Shown one piece after another: positions 1 through 18,585 of a stretch of 64,000 bases of DNA. The position numbers and the translations under genes were made by a program. The notes beneath the pieces were generated by a model. That model was not told the DNA's origin and made no database searches. It worked only from the letters and a program-made list of their open reading frames with translations. Source of the DNA: Sabellastarte sp. h YS-2021 (Eukaryota > Annelida > Polychaeta > Sabellida > Sabellidae); contig OZ024940.1 in assembly GCA_964017235.1 (NCBI GenBank), positions 25,301,615-25,365,614 of the forward strand. The letters run 5' to 3'. Numbering within the stretch: the stretch's first letter is position 1; every line of letters begins with the position of its first letter.

Positions 1-32
1 AACAATTCAGCAAACTGGAAAAGCTTATAAAC

Positions 33-433
33 TAAGGCTGCGACGAGTGGTTAAACTCCACCCCAGTAACCGAGCTACCTAAATTTGTCTCGCAATTCGG
101 TATTCGCGTAGTTTAGTATGCACGTTTTTTCCTCTCCATAAACACAATGGTGGTTTCCGGAAACGATGCCTTTGCATTGAAACAGTTGTGAAACGTACTT
201 AAAACTTATTATATTGTTATAAAATGGGGGATATTATGTGAAACTCCCCCAATATACAAAGTATTCTGACGTATTGCTGTGTTGTCATGTTTTCTCTTTC
301 CAAAAAACGTAACCTAGTGGGTGACAATATAATATATTGTAGTAGTTAACGACTATCGGGTTGACCAGATAGCACTCGAGATCTCCCTAAATCGACCCCA
401 ATCGCGAATACCGACCACCCAGTCACAGCCTTA
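33..433. mobile_element. hAT-type short element, family 1 (MITE)
   Basis: Inverted ends TAAGGCTGCGAC...GTCACAGCCTTA and a perfect 8 bp target duplication TTATAAAC (25-32, 434-441). The 8 bp duplication is the hAT hallmark. No coding capacity, so non-autonomous. Confidence 0.88.
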
Positions 434-441
434 TTATAAAC

Positions 442-957
442 AATTTGTAGTGAAAAACGTGCCACTTTTTTCTGTAGTATTATTTAATAGTGACCAGACC
501 GGTTCCAAATAGGGACTGGGCCGGTAAGGAAAATGTTTACATCGGGAGGTCACCGATGACAAAACCGTACCGATTCCGGGACTCCGCGTTTCATGGACGT
601 TTCCTCTGCATGAAATCACAATAAAAGTCCCCACATACACGAAATAAGAGGTAAACTCGTGTAATTTCCTCAAATTTCTAGTCTGTTTCCAATAGTTTAA
701 GATTTCCTTCTATTACATGTGTTGACACGTGAGACTAGAGGGTTATAAAGTGTCGTTAACCAAAACATGGCAGTTCTGCTCACCTTCATCGCTAGTACTG
801 TGTAAAGCCAGGTGAATGCATGAAAATTGGGGATAAAAGCTTATAATTTTCTTCAGATTTGGGGTGTGTCTCTTATATTGTAAGTTTTCCTTCCATTATA
901 TGGGTAGACAAGCGAAAGTGGCAGTTATAAAATCTCATCAGGATATTTCAGTAAAAT
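442..957. other. unassigned AT-rich intergenic stretch
   Basis: Short patches (ACCGGTTCC-like words near 500) recall the GC-rich ends of nearby hAT-type families, but no pair of ends can be set. Confidence 0.4.
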
Positions 958-1345
958 GCTCTCGGTATCGAGTCACCGGACCTACCGACCCACCCCTAGT
1001 TCCAAAGGTCAGAACCTTTTTCTGGGCTATTGCAACTGAATGAAATCTGGTATGTTGTATGCTTGCCACTAATATGGTGAAAATTAACTGCAAGAGTATA
1101 CGAGCTATAACTTACAACAGAAACTCTGAAGTTAACAAGCTTTATTTGCAATGACTATGAAGTAAAAATCTGAGATATTTCCTCAAATTTATATGTTCTT
1201 TATTGTTTTGATGAAGTATTAACTAGTAGAAAGCCTAAAATAATGACGCTTTCAATCAACAGTACTTAAATATTCTTTGCAGATTTCGTCATTTCTACCT
1301 AAACAAAATGCGGTATAATACCAGTTTACCATTCATATCATCTCC
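958..1345. mobile_element. diverged copy of hAT family 2
   Basis: Shares long stretches with 23847-24223 (for example GAAGTATTAACTAG, AGAAAGCCTAA and GATTTCGTCATTTCTACC). The ends are eroded. Confidence 0.6.
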
Positions 1346-1577
1346 AGTCCGGGTTACCAAAGTCTAAAGGTTCCAGGCCCCATTGGTCACCTCCACTTTC
1401 CAATAAACTTTATGCCCTTATATGGAATACCTTCCCGGCCAATCAGGTTTCTCGATTCTTGAGTGCAATACCTCTCAATACACCAAAATGTAAAATTACA
1501 GATTGGAAAGTGTCTTACACAGTCTTGTCTCTGCTGGGATTCGATCCCAGCGCCTTTAGATCACACACAGAAGTATA

Positions 1578-2193
1578 TAAGGCTGAGACGAGAGGTAAAT
1601 ATTTACCCTGGAAGCCGAGCTACCCAAATTTATCTTGCCAAATTCAAATTCGCTACTTGCATGGTTTAGTATGCAAATTTTTACGTCTCTCCATAAACAA
1701 TGTGTTGGCTTCTTTATTTTTTTGGGTTTTAACGTCACTTTCAACACTGTATCAGTCATATCATGACGGGTAGTTTTATGGGCAGAGGAAACCAGTACAT
1801 ACAGTTGGTCAGGGTTCTGTACTGTAAACTAACGACCAACGGCAAGCAACTACCAGCTTTCCTACTTGAGGCTGGGTCGGGGAACCGAACTCCGATCTCA
1901 AGAGGTGGGAGGCGAGAGTGTTACCACTCATGTTGGCTTCTGGCAACATGACTCTTTGCACTGAAATAGTTAAAGGTATCCAAAACTTATTTTATTATTA
2001 GAAAATGATAAATATTATAAGAGACTCCAACATATACACAGGAGTCTGACATTTTGTGTTGTCATACATGACCTAGTGGGTGATAATATAATATATTGTA
2101 TTAGTCAACGGATATCGAGTGGACCGAGAAGCTCTCTAGATCCTCCCAAATCGACCCCACGTAGAAACTACTGACCAACCAGGAATAGCCTTA
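1578..2193. mobile_element. hAT family 1 copy, interrupted by a SINE
   Basis: Starts TAAGGCTGAGACGAG and ends GGAATAGCCTTA. The interior matches 33-433. Split by the SINE at 1714-1930. The target duplication is no longer recognisable, so this is an older copy. Confidence 0.7.
1714..1930 (-). mobile_element. SINE-A (tRNA-derived) copy
   Basis: Flanked by an 11 bp duplication TGTTGGCTTCT (1703-1713, 1931-1941). SINE-A has a tRNA-like head (A box GTGGCAGAGTGGTAAC, B box GGTTCGATCCC on the minus strand here) and an AAATAAATAAA tail. Confidence 0.85.
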
Positions 2194-2357
2194 GATGAAA
2201 ACGCACGTTCAGGTCTATCTCTTAAACCAGCAGACCTAAAAGGGGATTCCCCAGAAGTCCAAGTATTAATAGAGCCAATAGCAATGACGATATACTGTAA
2301 AATTTAATGAGATTTATTAGTGTTCTCAATAAACCCTTTTTAGTGGGACCGGGTAGG

Positions 2358-3128
2358 TAGTGATTTCAATGGGCGGGTACCCGGGTACTCGTGCTGATGG
2401 GCGATAATAGATGAAACAACAAAAATCTACACATTTACAGACTTAAAACCCACACAAATAATGGGATAAAACCATTTACTTTATTTCTTGTTGGCCACCT
2501 TTTTTGCATTCAAAACAGTATCGCACGGAAGAAATGTTAAATAAAAAAGACTTCTGTACATTCAAAACACGGCTGTTTATATACAAATGGAGTCACATGA
2601 CCTATCCCCCAGCTATCACAAAAGCATTACACTATTGCTTGAAAGTAGTTTCGGAATTGAAACTGAAATTTATTTCAGGTTTGTAACTGAATTTTATAAA
2701 TGCAAAAATTATCAAGAACTATAAGAAAATATTGTACTCGCATTTATTTGAGGAGTACATGTCGCTATATAGCCAATATACAGTGTTTTATATACTCGGA
2801 ATTAGGTAACTGTGTTAATATACTGATGATTTTTACAGTTGACCGGTATTTGACAATGCATAAACAACCAAAATAAAAGATAAATAAAATACTATAAATG
2901 GTGTACAAGGGTGAGAAAACAATATTCTTGTGCATTTTAATTGAATAGCTTCATTTTTAGGTGAATTTATGAAGTCGAGATGTCTGTACTCGGTCACTCG
3001 GTCAGCCAACGTGGGCGATATTGACAGAAATAAAGCTTAGATTCGGGTACTCGGGTATGTGATTTCAGATTCGGGTAAATATTCAGGGTTCGGGTACCCG
3101 GATATCGGGATACCTGTTGAGATCACTA
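2358..3128. mobile_element. TAGTGAT-ended short element (hAT-like)
   Basis: The left end TAGTGATTTCAA with GGGTACCCGGGTACTCG and the right end CGGGTACCCG...GAGATCACTA are inverted matches. The interior has GGGTACTCGGGT words. No clear target duplication. It ends 51 bp from the SDR exon 6 donor. Confidence 0.5.
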
Positions 3129-3161
3129 AGATTTATTTCTCCCAGAACAAAAAAAACTTTA

Positions 3162-9523
<6,362 letters not shown>

Positions 9524-11599
9524 TTTTTCCTTGCAAATATTTGGTATCTGTACATGAAATATATTCCCAACTATAAAGTCAGACTTCTTATATATATTCA
9601 TAATATATATTTTGCTGTCAAAGTCGAGGTGCTGCTTTCAACAGAGCCTCATCAGGTTTGTCCCTTCTTGTCAACAATGTACTACGTACCGGTAAACAAT
9701 GTGTGTGGTTTTTGTATTCACAGTTGAAAGTACACATACATAAGAACAACAGCAAATACACAGACTATGCCCCCCCAAAAAAACAACCAAAAAACAATGC
9801 ACTTAAATACTGATAAGATATGATATTATTGTTATTATTCCATGTTTTTGTTTACACTGAACGCAGAAATGATCACATGTAAGTACTTTAAGTAACGAAG
9901 AATTTGATTGGTCGAGGAGGATTGAAGAGATTAAGTACTCCGGATAATCTCTAAAGTCATTTTATTTCCTATTATAACATTTTCAAAATATTTGTTTTAA
10001 ATGATTTGACATTATAAATAGGGTTATATAAAATTATTTATTTGTAATATGAGTTTTGTTGATCTTCATATTTCCGAAACATATTTTTTTTTAGTATTTA
10101 AACCAAAAAAATTCAATCTTACAGGGAAATCTATACGAGTACATAATGAAATACACCCCCCCCCCAAGTAAACCATTCAACCTATTTTATTAGTTAATTT
10201 GTTTTGACAAAGAATTGAAATAAAATGCTTGTACACATGCCAAATTGACAAATCAAAGCTAAACTAAAAATATTTAACTTACAAACCCACACTTCAATGG
10301 AAATTATTATTATTATTTTACTAATTCTAATTTAATTTACAAGCACAGAAATTTAACGGTGAAACCTAAACGAGGACAGAATGACTGATTACTATTCATA
10401 ACGTATGCATATAAGATAGAGAAAATAATATTATATTAAATTAACTGTGCTAAATTTCTTATCTATTTACACTTTTCAGCACTATAGTATAGATGTTTTA
10501 ATATCTACCAATATTTTCCCTGTGAATAATATTATGTAATTGTAATGGTACATTGAACTTTTAAGTAATCTGACACCATTTGTATAGTATTTCTATGTAT
10601 AAATATTTTGAGATTTTATTTTAATTCAAGCATGTTTAGTAGGTATATATAAAATAAAAACATAGTTTTTATAATAAATTCAGTTCTCAGATATAAATTT
10701 CTGGTAAAACTGCATAAAGTATTCAAAAGTGAACATATTTTAAACACGTATGACCTTTTTACGGAAAAACCTATACGAGGACATATTACCCTCTAGTGTA
10801 AATCATAACGCACCCGTACATGAGTGACGTATATTTATGTAATTTATATTTTTCACCCAAGAACTTGGCCCATCATTCTCCATATAGATAAAAAAAATTA
10901 TTCTTAATATTTATTGCATAACTGTCAGTAATAGTTTAGGGTATAATATAGATTTTAGATCCAGGTTGTGGGGGGTCCTGAAGGCTTCAAATTAGTCTTT
11001 GAGGTCGCGGACATACAAGATATTTTTTTAACCCAATAATGTAGATGCAAGGGCCCAGCTTATTCATCCCTCTTCCTTCATTGACTGTCTTATTCCTTCT
11101 CTATTCTTCCCTTAGCTTGGGAAAAGAGGAAATTCTTAAAAACTTTCCAACTATCATAGGTGGTATAAAGGCCACCGACTGTAACAACCTGTTACTGTAG
11201 TTACTGTATCCTTTCTGTAGCTCTTCTGGCACCTTTCTGCCAAATTCTCGGTGTCTCCAGCCAAGTGATATGCATGTCCCAATGAAACTCTTTATTTACT
11301 GCATCTTTTTCTAGTTTATCCATCAATAAATGTGCCTGCCAGCTTTCTGATAGGTTTTTTTGTTCAATCAATGAGGCAGATGCAAGGCCAAACAGGTTGC
11401 TTTTTCTCCTTTTTACTTAGTGGCTCTGGCGCCTTAGACTCTTGTCATGAGATGAAGATTAAGCTCCATAAAAGTACTCATTACATGTTTTAAGGACATC
11501 ATTAAATGGCAAAAATAACTTATTTTTTGACACTAGGGAGAGATACTAAAGGTGTTGGAAGGTTAGTTTGCCAATACAAGTCTTCAGGTTTGTATCGGA
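9524..11599. other. AT-rich intergenic DNA upstream of the SDR gene
   Basis: No gene seen apart from the uncertain open frame at 11201-11416. A short motif, AAACCTATACGAGGACA, recurs at about 10123, 10359 and 10762. Any SDR promoter should be near 9.6-9.9 kb, but no core element stands out. Confidence 0.5.
11201..11416 (-). other. open frame without start codon, unrecognised
   Basis: 71 codons open between two stops, with a plausible protein-like part (SNLFGLASASLIEQKNLSES and WDMHITWLETPRIWQKGARR). No ATG near its start, no good acceptor in front (purine-rich), no family recognised. It may be a decayed gene or repeat fragment. Confidence 0.2.
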
Positions 11600-11610
11600 C
11601 AGGAGCCTTG

Positions 11611-11846
11611 GTTTATTTATTTATTTGGGGTTTTACATCACTTTCAACACTGTACAGGTCATATCATGACGGGTAGTTGGAAGGGCAGAGGAAACCAGTA
11701 CATACAGTTCGTTAGGGTTCTGTACTGTTAACTGCCGACCAACGGCAAGCAACTACCAGCTTTCCCACTTGAGGCCATGCCAGGGATTGAACCCCGGCCT
11801 CAGAGGTGGGAGGCGAGAGTGTTACCACTCTGCCACCGTGGCCGAT
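11611..11846 (-). mobile_element. SINE-A copy
   Basis: Flanked by AGGAGCCTTGG (11600-11610, 11847-11857). Intact tRNA head and near-consensus body. Confidence 0.9.
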
Positions 11847-11857
11847 AGGAGCCTTGG

Positions 11858-13240
11858 TCGTTTGTGGCCCGATTACACATGGTATTTTTCAATCCCAATT
11901 GAATGGCGCTTCAAAAGCCAAACTCTTTCTACCAACTTGTCTGTGGGTATGGGCAATAGAAATCAACAATCTGTTGCCACAACTGAGTTTTTGTAGAATT
12001 TACTATTGCAGACAAATAAGAAAGCTGACTGAAATCTAAAAGCTTTACCTTCTGAAAAGCTTGTACGTGGAAATAATTCCCTGTATACCGTTGAATGGTG
12101 TTTTCTTCTTTAAAAAAGGAATATGTAAGTTCATAGTTTTTCACTGAAAGACAAGGTGCCAAGTAAATTAGAAGATTTGTTGGAAACCCATATATTTGGT
12201 GAGCATTTCAAAGTCTGACCGATATTTTACGTCTGAAAATTACAAACAGTAAACACTGGCACACGGTAAATTTTTACGCTTAAAACTTGAATTTTAAAAA
12301 ACAGAAGCTCAAAGAAAGGGTATGTTATTGTGTACCATAGATCAATCAAGTTGTATAGGTAACCAACAAATATACCAAACATTTGTTGCTTTGACAGGTA
12401 CCAAAAAAATCATCTGGTCGTTGCCTTTCCAAGAAGTTTCTGTCCCAGATCTAACAACACAATGTTATTTCCGTGACAAGGTCTTATAATAATAAAAAAT
12501 TGCACTGAACAACCTTTCATTTATGTCTGAACACGACAAATGAAAAAAAAACAACAAAAAAAAAACAAACAAGCCAGACACAATACCATTATTTTATTTG
12601 ATACAAGTAAGTACATTAACTTACACTGTGACAATTACAGAGCTTAAGCCGCCACTTAAAGACGATTATTGCAGTTTCCCAATACCTAACTACGAACTTT
12701 CCCCTCTGTCCTTACGTGTTTGTACAAAATCAAAAGAAAAACCGGATTTTGAGGTTTTTGTCGGAAGAGCCTTTTGGCAAACATTCCAAAACAATTGATA
12801 GCGATCATGGTATTGGCGAGAGGTGAACTGGGAAAATAACACCACAACTCAAGCTTTGAACAGGTTAAACAGAATAAGACTTTAAAACAGATTCATCTTT
12901 CAACAAGATTATTTGTAAAAATGATTTAAACAGAACATCCATTTAATGTCATGCTGTACCATCCTGACATTTTGAAACTGGCATAATGAAGCGAACATTT
13001 CCAACCAAAGCAAAATGGTGGAAACAAAAAAAAAGGTGTCTGTTTCTCAACCTGTAAAAGACAATTCTAGATAATAATATTCTATTTACATAATTTTATG
13101 GCATTACAAAAATGAAAAATTTTTTTTCCACAGCACGCTTTGCTAATTATTTCATAAATGCACGACCTGGTGTCACAAATGAAGAGGAATCCTTAATATA
13201 CTCAGGAGCATCCTTAGATTTTTATTTTTTACTTTTTTGA
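11858..13240. other. intergenic DNA, nothing recognised
   Basis: AT-rich, with short A runs. The reading frames present have no coding features. Confidence 0.5.
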
Positions 13241-13340
13241 TTGACTGATTGATTTGGTGTTTAACATTGCTTTTAACACACTGTACGAAGGTCACACCAA
13301 GACAGCTAGAAGGAGGGGGGGGGGGGGGGGGGGGGGGGAG
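13241..13340 (-). mobile_element. SINE-A-like tail fragment with poly-G run
   Basis: GATTTGGTGTTTAACATTGC...ACACTGTACGAAGGTCACACC resembles a diverged SINE-A tail and ends in a run of over 20 G. Confidence 0.4.
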
Positions 13341-13342
13341 AG

Positions 13343-13886
13343 TTTGTAGTGTCTCATTCTGTTCCGAGACAGACATTTAGTCTGAAGGCCATTTAAATCT
13401 ATTGTTCGAATTTGTAGTGTCTCATTCTGTTCCAAGACAGACATTTAGTCTGAAGGCCATTTTAATCTATCGTTCGAATTTGTAGTGTCTCATTCTGTTC
13501 CGAGACAGACATTTAGTCTGAAGGCCATTTTAATCTATCGTTCGAATTTGTAGTGTCTCATTCTGTTCCGAGACAGACATTTAGTCTGAAGGCCATTTTA
13601 ATCTATCGTTCGAATTTGTAGTGTCTCATTCTGTTCCGAGACAGACATTTAGTCTGAAGGCCATTTTAATCTATCGTTCGAATTTGTAGTGTCTCATTCT
13701 GTTCCGAGACAGACATTTAGTCTGAAGGCCATTTTAATCTATCGTTCGAATTTGTAGTGTCTCATTCTGTTCCGAGACAGACATTTAGTCTGAAGGCCAT
13801 TTTAATCTATCGTTCGAATTTGTAGTGTCTCATTCTGCTCCGAGACAGACATTTAGTCTGAAGGCCATTATAATCTATCGTTCAAG
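13343..13886. repeat. 68 bp minisatellite, 8 copies
   Basis: Unit starts at 13343, 13411, 13479 and so on; units are nearly identical (GTAGTGTCTCATTCTGTTCC...GGCCATTTTAATCTATCG). Each unit contains a small inverted repeat GTCTC...GAGAC. The right edge decays at GTTCAAGC. Confidence 0.95.
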
Positions 13887-14556
13887 CTTCTTAAACCTAG
13901 GGATAACTTATCATTTGGCTCTATCTAGAAATATAAAGTAATACCAATTTAAGGGCAACCTTAACTCAAAACTTTTAAGTAATGACCTTAAATCATTTTT
14001 CAATGATATTTACCAAATGCCAAACTCAAGATAAGAGTAACTGAAGCTGGGCGAAACCCAAGTTATATAATCCTTAAGGTTGCGAATGATTTAAACATGA
14101 CCCCAACAATGTAACTAAACCTTGAATAAACTAATTTATAGTACAAGAAAGGGGGGGGGGGGGGGGGGGGGGAGGAGGGGAGTGGAAGGGGAGGTATACT
14201 CTATGGTGATTTTTTGCACGTGCTCTGTTATCTATATATATCACACTATACTTTACATGTACAAACCAAATTATAAAAAAAAACAAAAAAATAACTCAAA
14301 AAGCTTACAAAATTAACAAAGCTACCATCATAATGTACAAACAGTAAGCATGTGGATGTTTCATAGTTTCAAAACAACAACGACAACGCCTACCAGATAT
14401 ATTGGTCCCACTTAATGAACAAAAAAAGGACTTCACACAAGTAACGCTGGTTATTCAGTCAATGGCTGACAATAAAAATAGTAGACACAGGCAATGACAT
14501 CGGGCCAAGCTAGTACCCAAAGTTACTAAACAATAGAGGATAAAGTTACAGTTTTT
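13887..14556. other. intergenic DNA with a poly-G tract
   Basis: A run of about 21 G at 14152-14172 followed by G-rich sequence, otherwise AT-rich. No gene seen. Confidence 0.5.
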
Positions 14557-14697
14557 ACAGTCCTGTAGAACAGCAAGCGTTCATAGTAAAACAGGTCCTC
14601 AGCATTTGCCACTTGTGGGAGTCGAACCCACACACAGAGGTGACAGCCTGTGATTAGATGCCAAACTTGCTAATCCACCTAGACCGACGAGGAACTC
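14557..14697 (-). mobile_element. SINE-B copy
   Basis: TCAGCATTTGCCACTTGTGG, GGAGTCGAACCCAC and CCTGTGATTAGATGCCAAAC; both promoter boxes lie on the minus strand. Confidence 0.75.
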
Positions 14698-14860
14698 AAA
14701 AGTCAACCATTACAGGCATGAACTGTGTCAAAGTCTTTGGATGGGATACAAGAACTGTTTAAGCTGGTATAAAACCTTCTTGCAGTCGCAGTTTCTCCAT
14801 GGAGACGCAATATCTGTTGATCTGTCGTGTACACAATAACATCAGTCTTTCTTGTTTACA

Positions 14861-15437
14861 CTACCATCAATGGTCCATCAATTGTATAAAATATCAGTAA
14901 TGGTCCATCAATTGTACACAATACTATCAATGGTCCATCATTGCATACAATACCATCAATGGTCCATCAGTTGTATACAATACTATCAATGGTCCATCAG
15001 TTGTATACAATACTATCAATGGCCCATCAATTGTACACAATACCATCAATGGCCCATCAGTTGTATAAAATATCATTAATGGTCCATCAATTGTACACAA
15101 TACTATCAATGGTCCATCAATTGCATACAATACCATCAATGGTCCATCAGTTGTATACAATACTATCAATGGTCCATCAGTTGTATACAATACTATCAAT
15201 GGCCCATCAATTGTACACAATACCATCAATGGCCCATCAATTGTATACAATACCATTAATGGCCCATCAATTGTATAAAATATCATTAATGGTCCATCAA
15301 TTGTACACAATACTATCAATGGTCCATCAGTTGTATACAATACTATCAATGGTCCAATTGTATACAATACTATCAATGGTCCAATTGTATACAATACTAT
15401 CAATGGTCCATCAATTGTATAGAATACTATTAATGTG
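14861..15437. repeat. 30 bp minisatellite, ~19 units
   Basis: Unit resembles TACCATCAATGGTCCATCA plus GTTGTATACAA. The period is a multiple of three, so both strands stay open (165 codons plus, 178 codons minus) as repeating decapeptides (HQLYTILSMV and YTIDGPLIVL). Two shortened units lie near 15350-15390. Read as non-coding: no start context, no splice sites, equal openness on both strands. Confidence 0.95.
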
Positions 15438-15439
15438 AC

Positions 15440-16116
15440 GTCCACAACACCTTCTAAATGCACAAATGAACTTTCCAGAATTCAGGACCTCAGACAAATA
15501 ATACCTTGTTCCAGGATCTCAAACCTAGCATTTATACAATGGATGACAAGCATTTTTAGCCACTGGAAAACTTCACAATAAACAATGCTGGTAGCTTGTG
15601 TCATCATAAATAAAATTGATTTATATTTACAGAAGATCTTGGTTAATTCGGAATAGATTGTCTGAAAAATAATGTTCCGCCCCAACGCATTTTGGACAAT
15701 AGCATTTCTATTTACACATTTATTTTTAACTCAAACAAAGTTTGACACAAACCAATTTCACAGGGAACATAAAACATACACAACAAGAAGAAATAATAAA
15801 GAAAGTAAACATCTACTTACATAAATAATTTACAAAAAAAAAAATAAATAAATAAAAACTTCAATCAGGAAACATACAGTAGTTAAGTCTTATTCTGTTA
15901 AAAAGTCACCTCAAAATGGCAGTGTTAGATTGACAATACATTAATTATTCTGTATTTTTACACAAGTGAGAATTTCATGTAAGTTATAACACATTAACAC
16001 CAGTACAACAAAGCCAGAATTTGGCAATTTTTACTTCCCATAAAACCAAATTTAGGTCCATCATCCCCAGGTGGCCACGAGATGTGCTCACGGAAAAGTC
16101 ATAAAAATATGTAAAG
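15440..16116. other. intergenic DNA, nothing recognised
   Basis: AT-rich with an A-rich simple stretch near 15830-15860. Confidence 0.5.
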
Positions 16117-16341
16117 TTTAAGTTTATTTGGGTTTTAACGTCGCTCTCAACACTGTACAGGTCATATCAGAACGGGTAGTTTTGTGGGCAGAGGAAACCA
16201 GTACATACAGTTGGTGTCAAGGTTCTGTACTGTAAACTGCCGACCATCAGTAAGAAACTGCCATCTTTCCAACATAAGGTCCGGGGTTAGAACCTCCAAC
16301 CTCAGAGGTGGGAGGTGAGTATGTTCCCACTGTGGCACCCT
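16117..16341 (-). mobile_element. SINE-A copy, older
   Basis: Flanked by AAAATATGTAAAG (16104-16116, 16342-16354). The head is mutated (CGGGGTTAGAACCTCC in place of the B-box context). Confidence 0.82.
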
Positions 16342-16588
16342 AAAATATGTAAAGAACCAGAAGTCAAGAGTTATGGCGGGTGGGGAAGGGGGGGGGGGAA
16401 CTTGGGAGGATTCCTCCGTGTGCATTTCAACAGACAGGGGCAAATGCCTCACTTCTTAGTGTTGAAATATTACCAAATGAATCTGTTTTGAGTTATAACT
16501 AGCACACAAACATCCTGACTTCTATGTGACATACATTTATATACAGATGTGCAAACACAGTTTGTGCACTTTTGACGTTGGTCGCGAC

Positions 16589-17015
16589 TAGTGTTGGGAT
16601 GATTAGATGAATGGTCGATTATTCGTCGGTGACAGTGTACAAAGACGGTCGGTCGTTTTATAATAATCAAATTTTCAGCTTAAATCTTACCTTTCCTACT
16701 GTGCCTCAATATCCACATATTTTTAAACAGATTTTAGGTATTTTTACTTAATAAACTGTCAGTTTTATCTTGAATTTTCGAGTTTGTTTATATCTACCGC
16801 CATATTTACAGGAAGTGGGTACTTTTGGTAGATTCTAAATGTCGGAACACTGTTATTCTTATCTGTTATCCGGATTGACATATCCTTTATCCCGGAAAGT
16901 GTTTCTTAATTAACGATCAACAATGGAGTAAAATAATCGATTGGGGGTCGATCATCGGTCGGAAAAATGGACACAAATAATCGACCCTGAAAGTTGGATG
17001 CGAGTCCCAACACTA
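16589..17015. mobile_element. hAT family 3 copy (MITE)
   Basis: Ends TAGTGTTGGGA and TCCCAACACTA with a perfect, itself palindromic, target duplication GTCGCGAC (16581-16588, 17016-17023). Contains TTATCCCGGAAAGTGTTTC, shared with 28334-28738 and 31000-31275. Confidence 0.9.
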
Positions 17016-17204
17016 GTCGCGACATTAAAGACGACACAAACAAAACAAACAACACATCGATACCTCGTAAGCTACAGGTGACCTGTGCATGGGTCAAATC
17101 TGGAGGGAGAGATCAGTGAAGACATTTTCTTCTCTTACCCAGGCCTACCAGACTACTGGGTAAATTGGACTGAGAAAACAGGCATCAAAACTGTGTTAAA
17201 AAAA

Positions 17205-17297
17205 AGGCACTGCCACCAGTGGGAGTCAAATCCATACCCAGAGGTGACAGCCTGTGATTAGATGCCAAACCTGCTAACCAACTGGGCCACCAGAGAC
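17205..17297 (-). mobile_element. SINE-B head fragment
   Basis: AGTGGGAGTCAAATCCATAC and GACAGCCTGTGATTAGATGC mark the family. Confidence 0.6.
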
Positions 17298-17458
17298 GTC
17301 CCTGCAGGTTGGGGGTTCTCTCCTGCTACTTTTGTACCAGTCCGTCTGATTGGTCTACAGTTTAAATTCATTGATTACTTCACTTCTGTGCCAAATTAAG
17401 GCAGACGCCAACTTAGCCAACCAAGCAAGTAATAATTACTGTAGAATACTTACAGTAG

Positions 17459-17698
17459 ATTTATTTACTTATTTATTTGGGGTTTTACGTCGCTTTCAAC
17501 ACTGTACAGGTCATATCACGACAGGCAGTTGGAAGGGCAGAGGAAACCAGTACATACAGTTCGTTCAGGGTTCTGTACTGTAAACTGCCGACCAACGGCA
17601 AGCAACTACCAGCTTTCCCACTTGAGGCCGTGCCGGGAACCAAACCCCGGCCTCAGAGGTGGGAGGCGAGAGTGTTACCACTCTGCCACCGTGGCCCC
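17459..17698 (-). mobile_element. SINE-A copy
   Basis: Flanked by AATACTTACAGTAG (17445-17458) and the same with one change (17699-17712). Intact head. Confidence 0.9.
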
Positions 17699-17712
17699 AA
17701 TACTTACAATAG

Positions 17713-18585
17713 AATACTTTCTGTCAATATTAATATACACTGAGACTAAGGGTTACGCAAAAATGTACATTTGAAAGGGAGTCGATGTATATATATATAT
17801 ATTTTATATACACAGAATATAGAAAGTGTATCACAAAATGCAATTTAGCAAAGAATTTCAAAGTGCGTTGATAATACTGCTTACAGATATTAATACACAA
17901 CAAACTGGTACAAACATCTCTATAAACATACAAAAAGAAAAAAAAATACTGTTTTTTGCTTTTCACAAAGATTTGAGATATAATGGAACTTGATACTATA
18001 GCCACATAGCTCTTCATGTAAATCCTCTCTGAGAACGCTCATATACATATTTTTTATATTCATAATATCCACTAAATAAGCTTGCACCAGTTCTTATAAT
18101 TAACCTTGAGAGCATAAACTTTATTCATTACTATTTAGACGAGGCTTTAAACCTTGTGAGTCTGTGGTCCCAAAATTCCTTTGACAACCAGAAACACCTG
18201 TAATTTGCAAGGATTATCGTAACAAAAAAAAACAACTTTAAAAACTGGTTGCTCTTGTTAAGTACTGTCACTGTAAAAAAAAATCAGGGAATATATATTG
18301 TTTAATAGTGTAGAATTAGCAAAATATTCACACAACTTAACGGTTATTTTTACAGTTTTTATTTATGAGTGACGACTTTGCTCGTTTGTGTGACTTTGTT
18401 TTCTAAACACAGACCGTTGACCGTTCTAAACACAGTTGACCGCGACCCAGTAATAGTCCCGCTTGTAAATTATTACTCGTTATAATCGTTGCTGTATACA
18501 CTTGGATTAATTTCCCAAAATGGGTTTGTTTCGGTTACTAAATTGTTATTACTTTTTGTTTGCATTTGGCTAATGTACAGTAAAA
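17713..18585. other. intergenic DNA, nothing recognised
   Basis: AT-rich with TATATATA tracts near 17790. Confidence 0.5.

Noticed and set aside
13343-13886. Regular repeats resembling a CRISPR array
   Set aside because: Units are contiguous and nearly identical, without unique spacers, and the genome is eukaryotic. It is a minisatellite.
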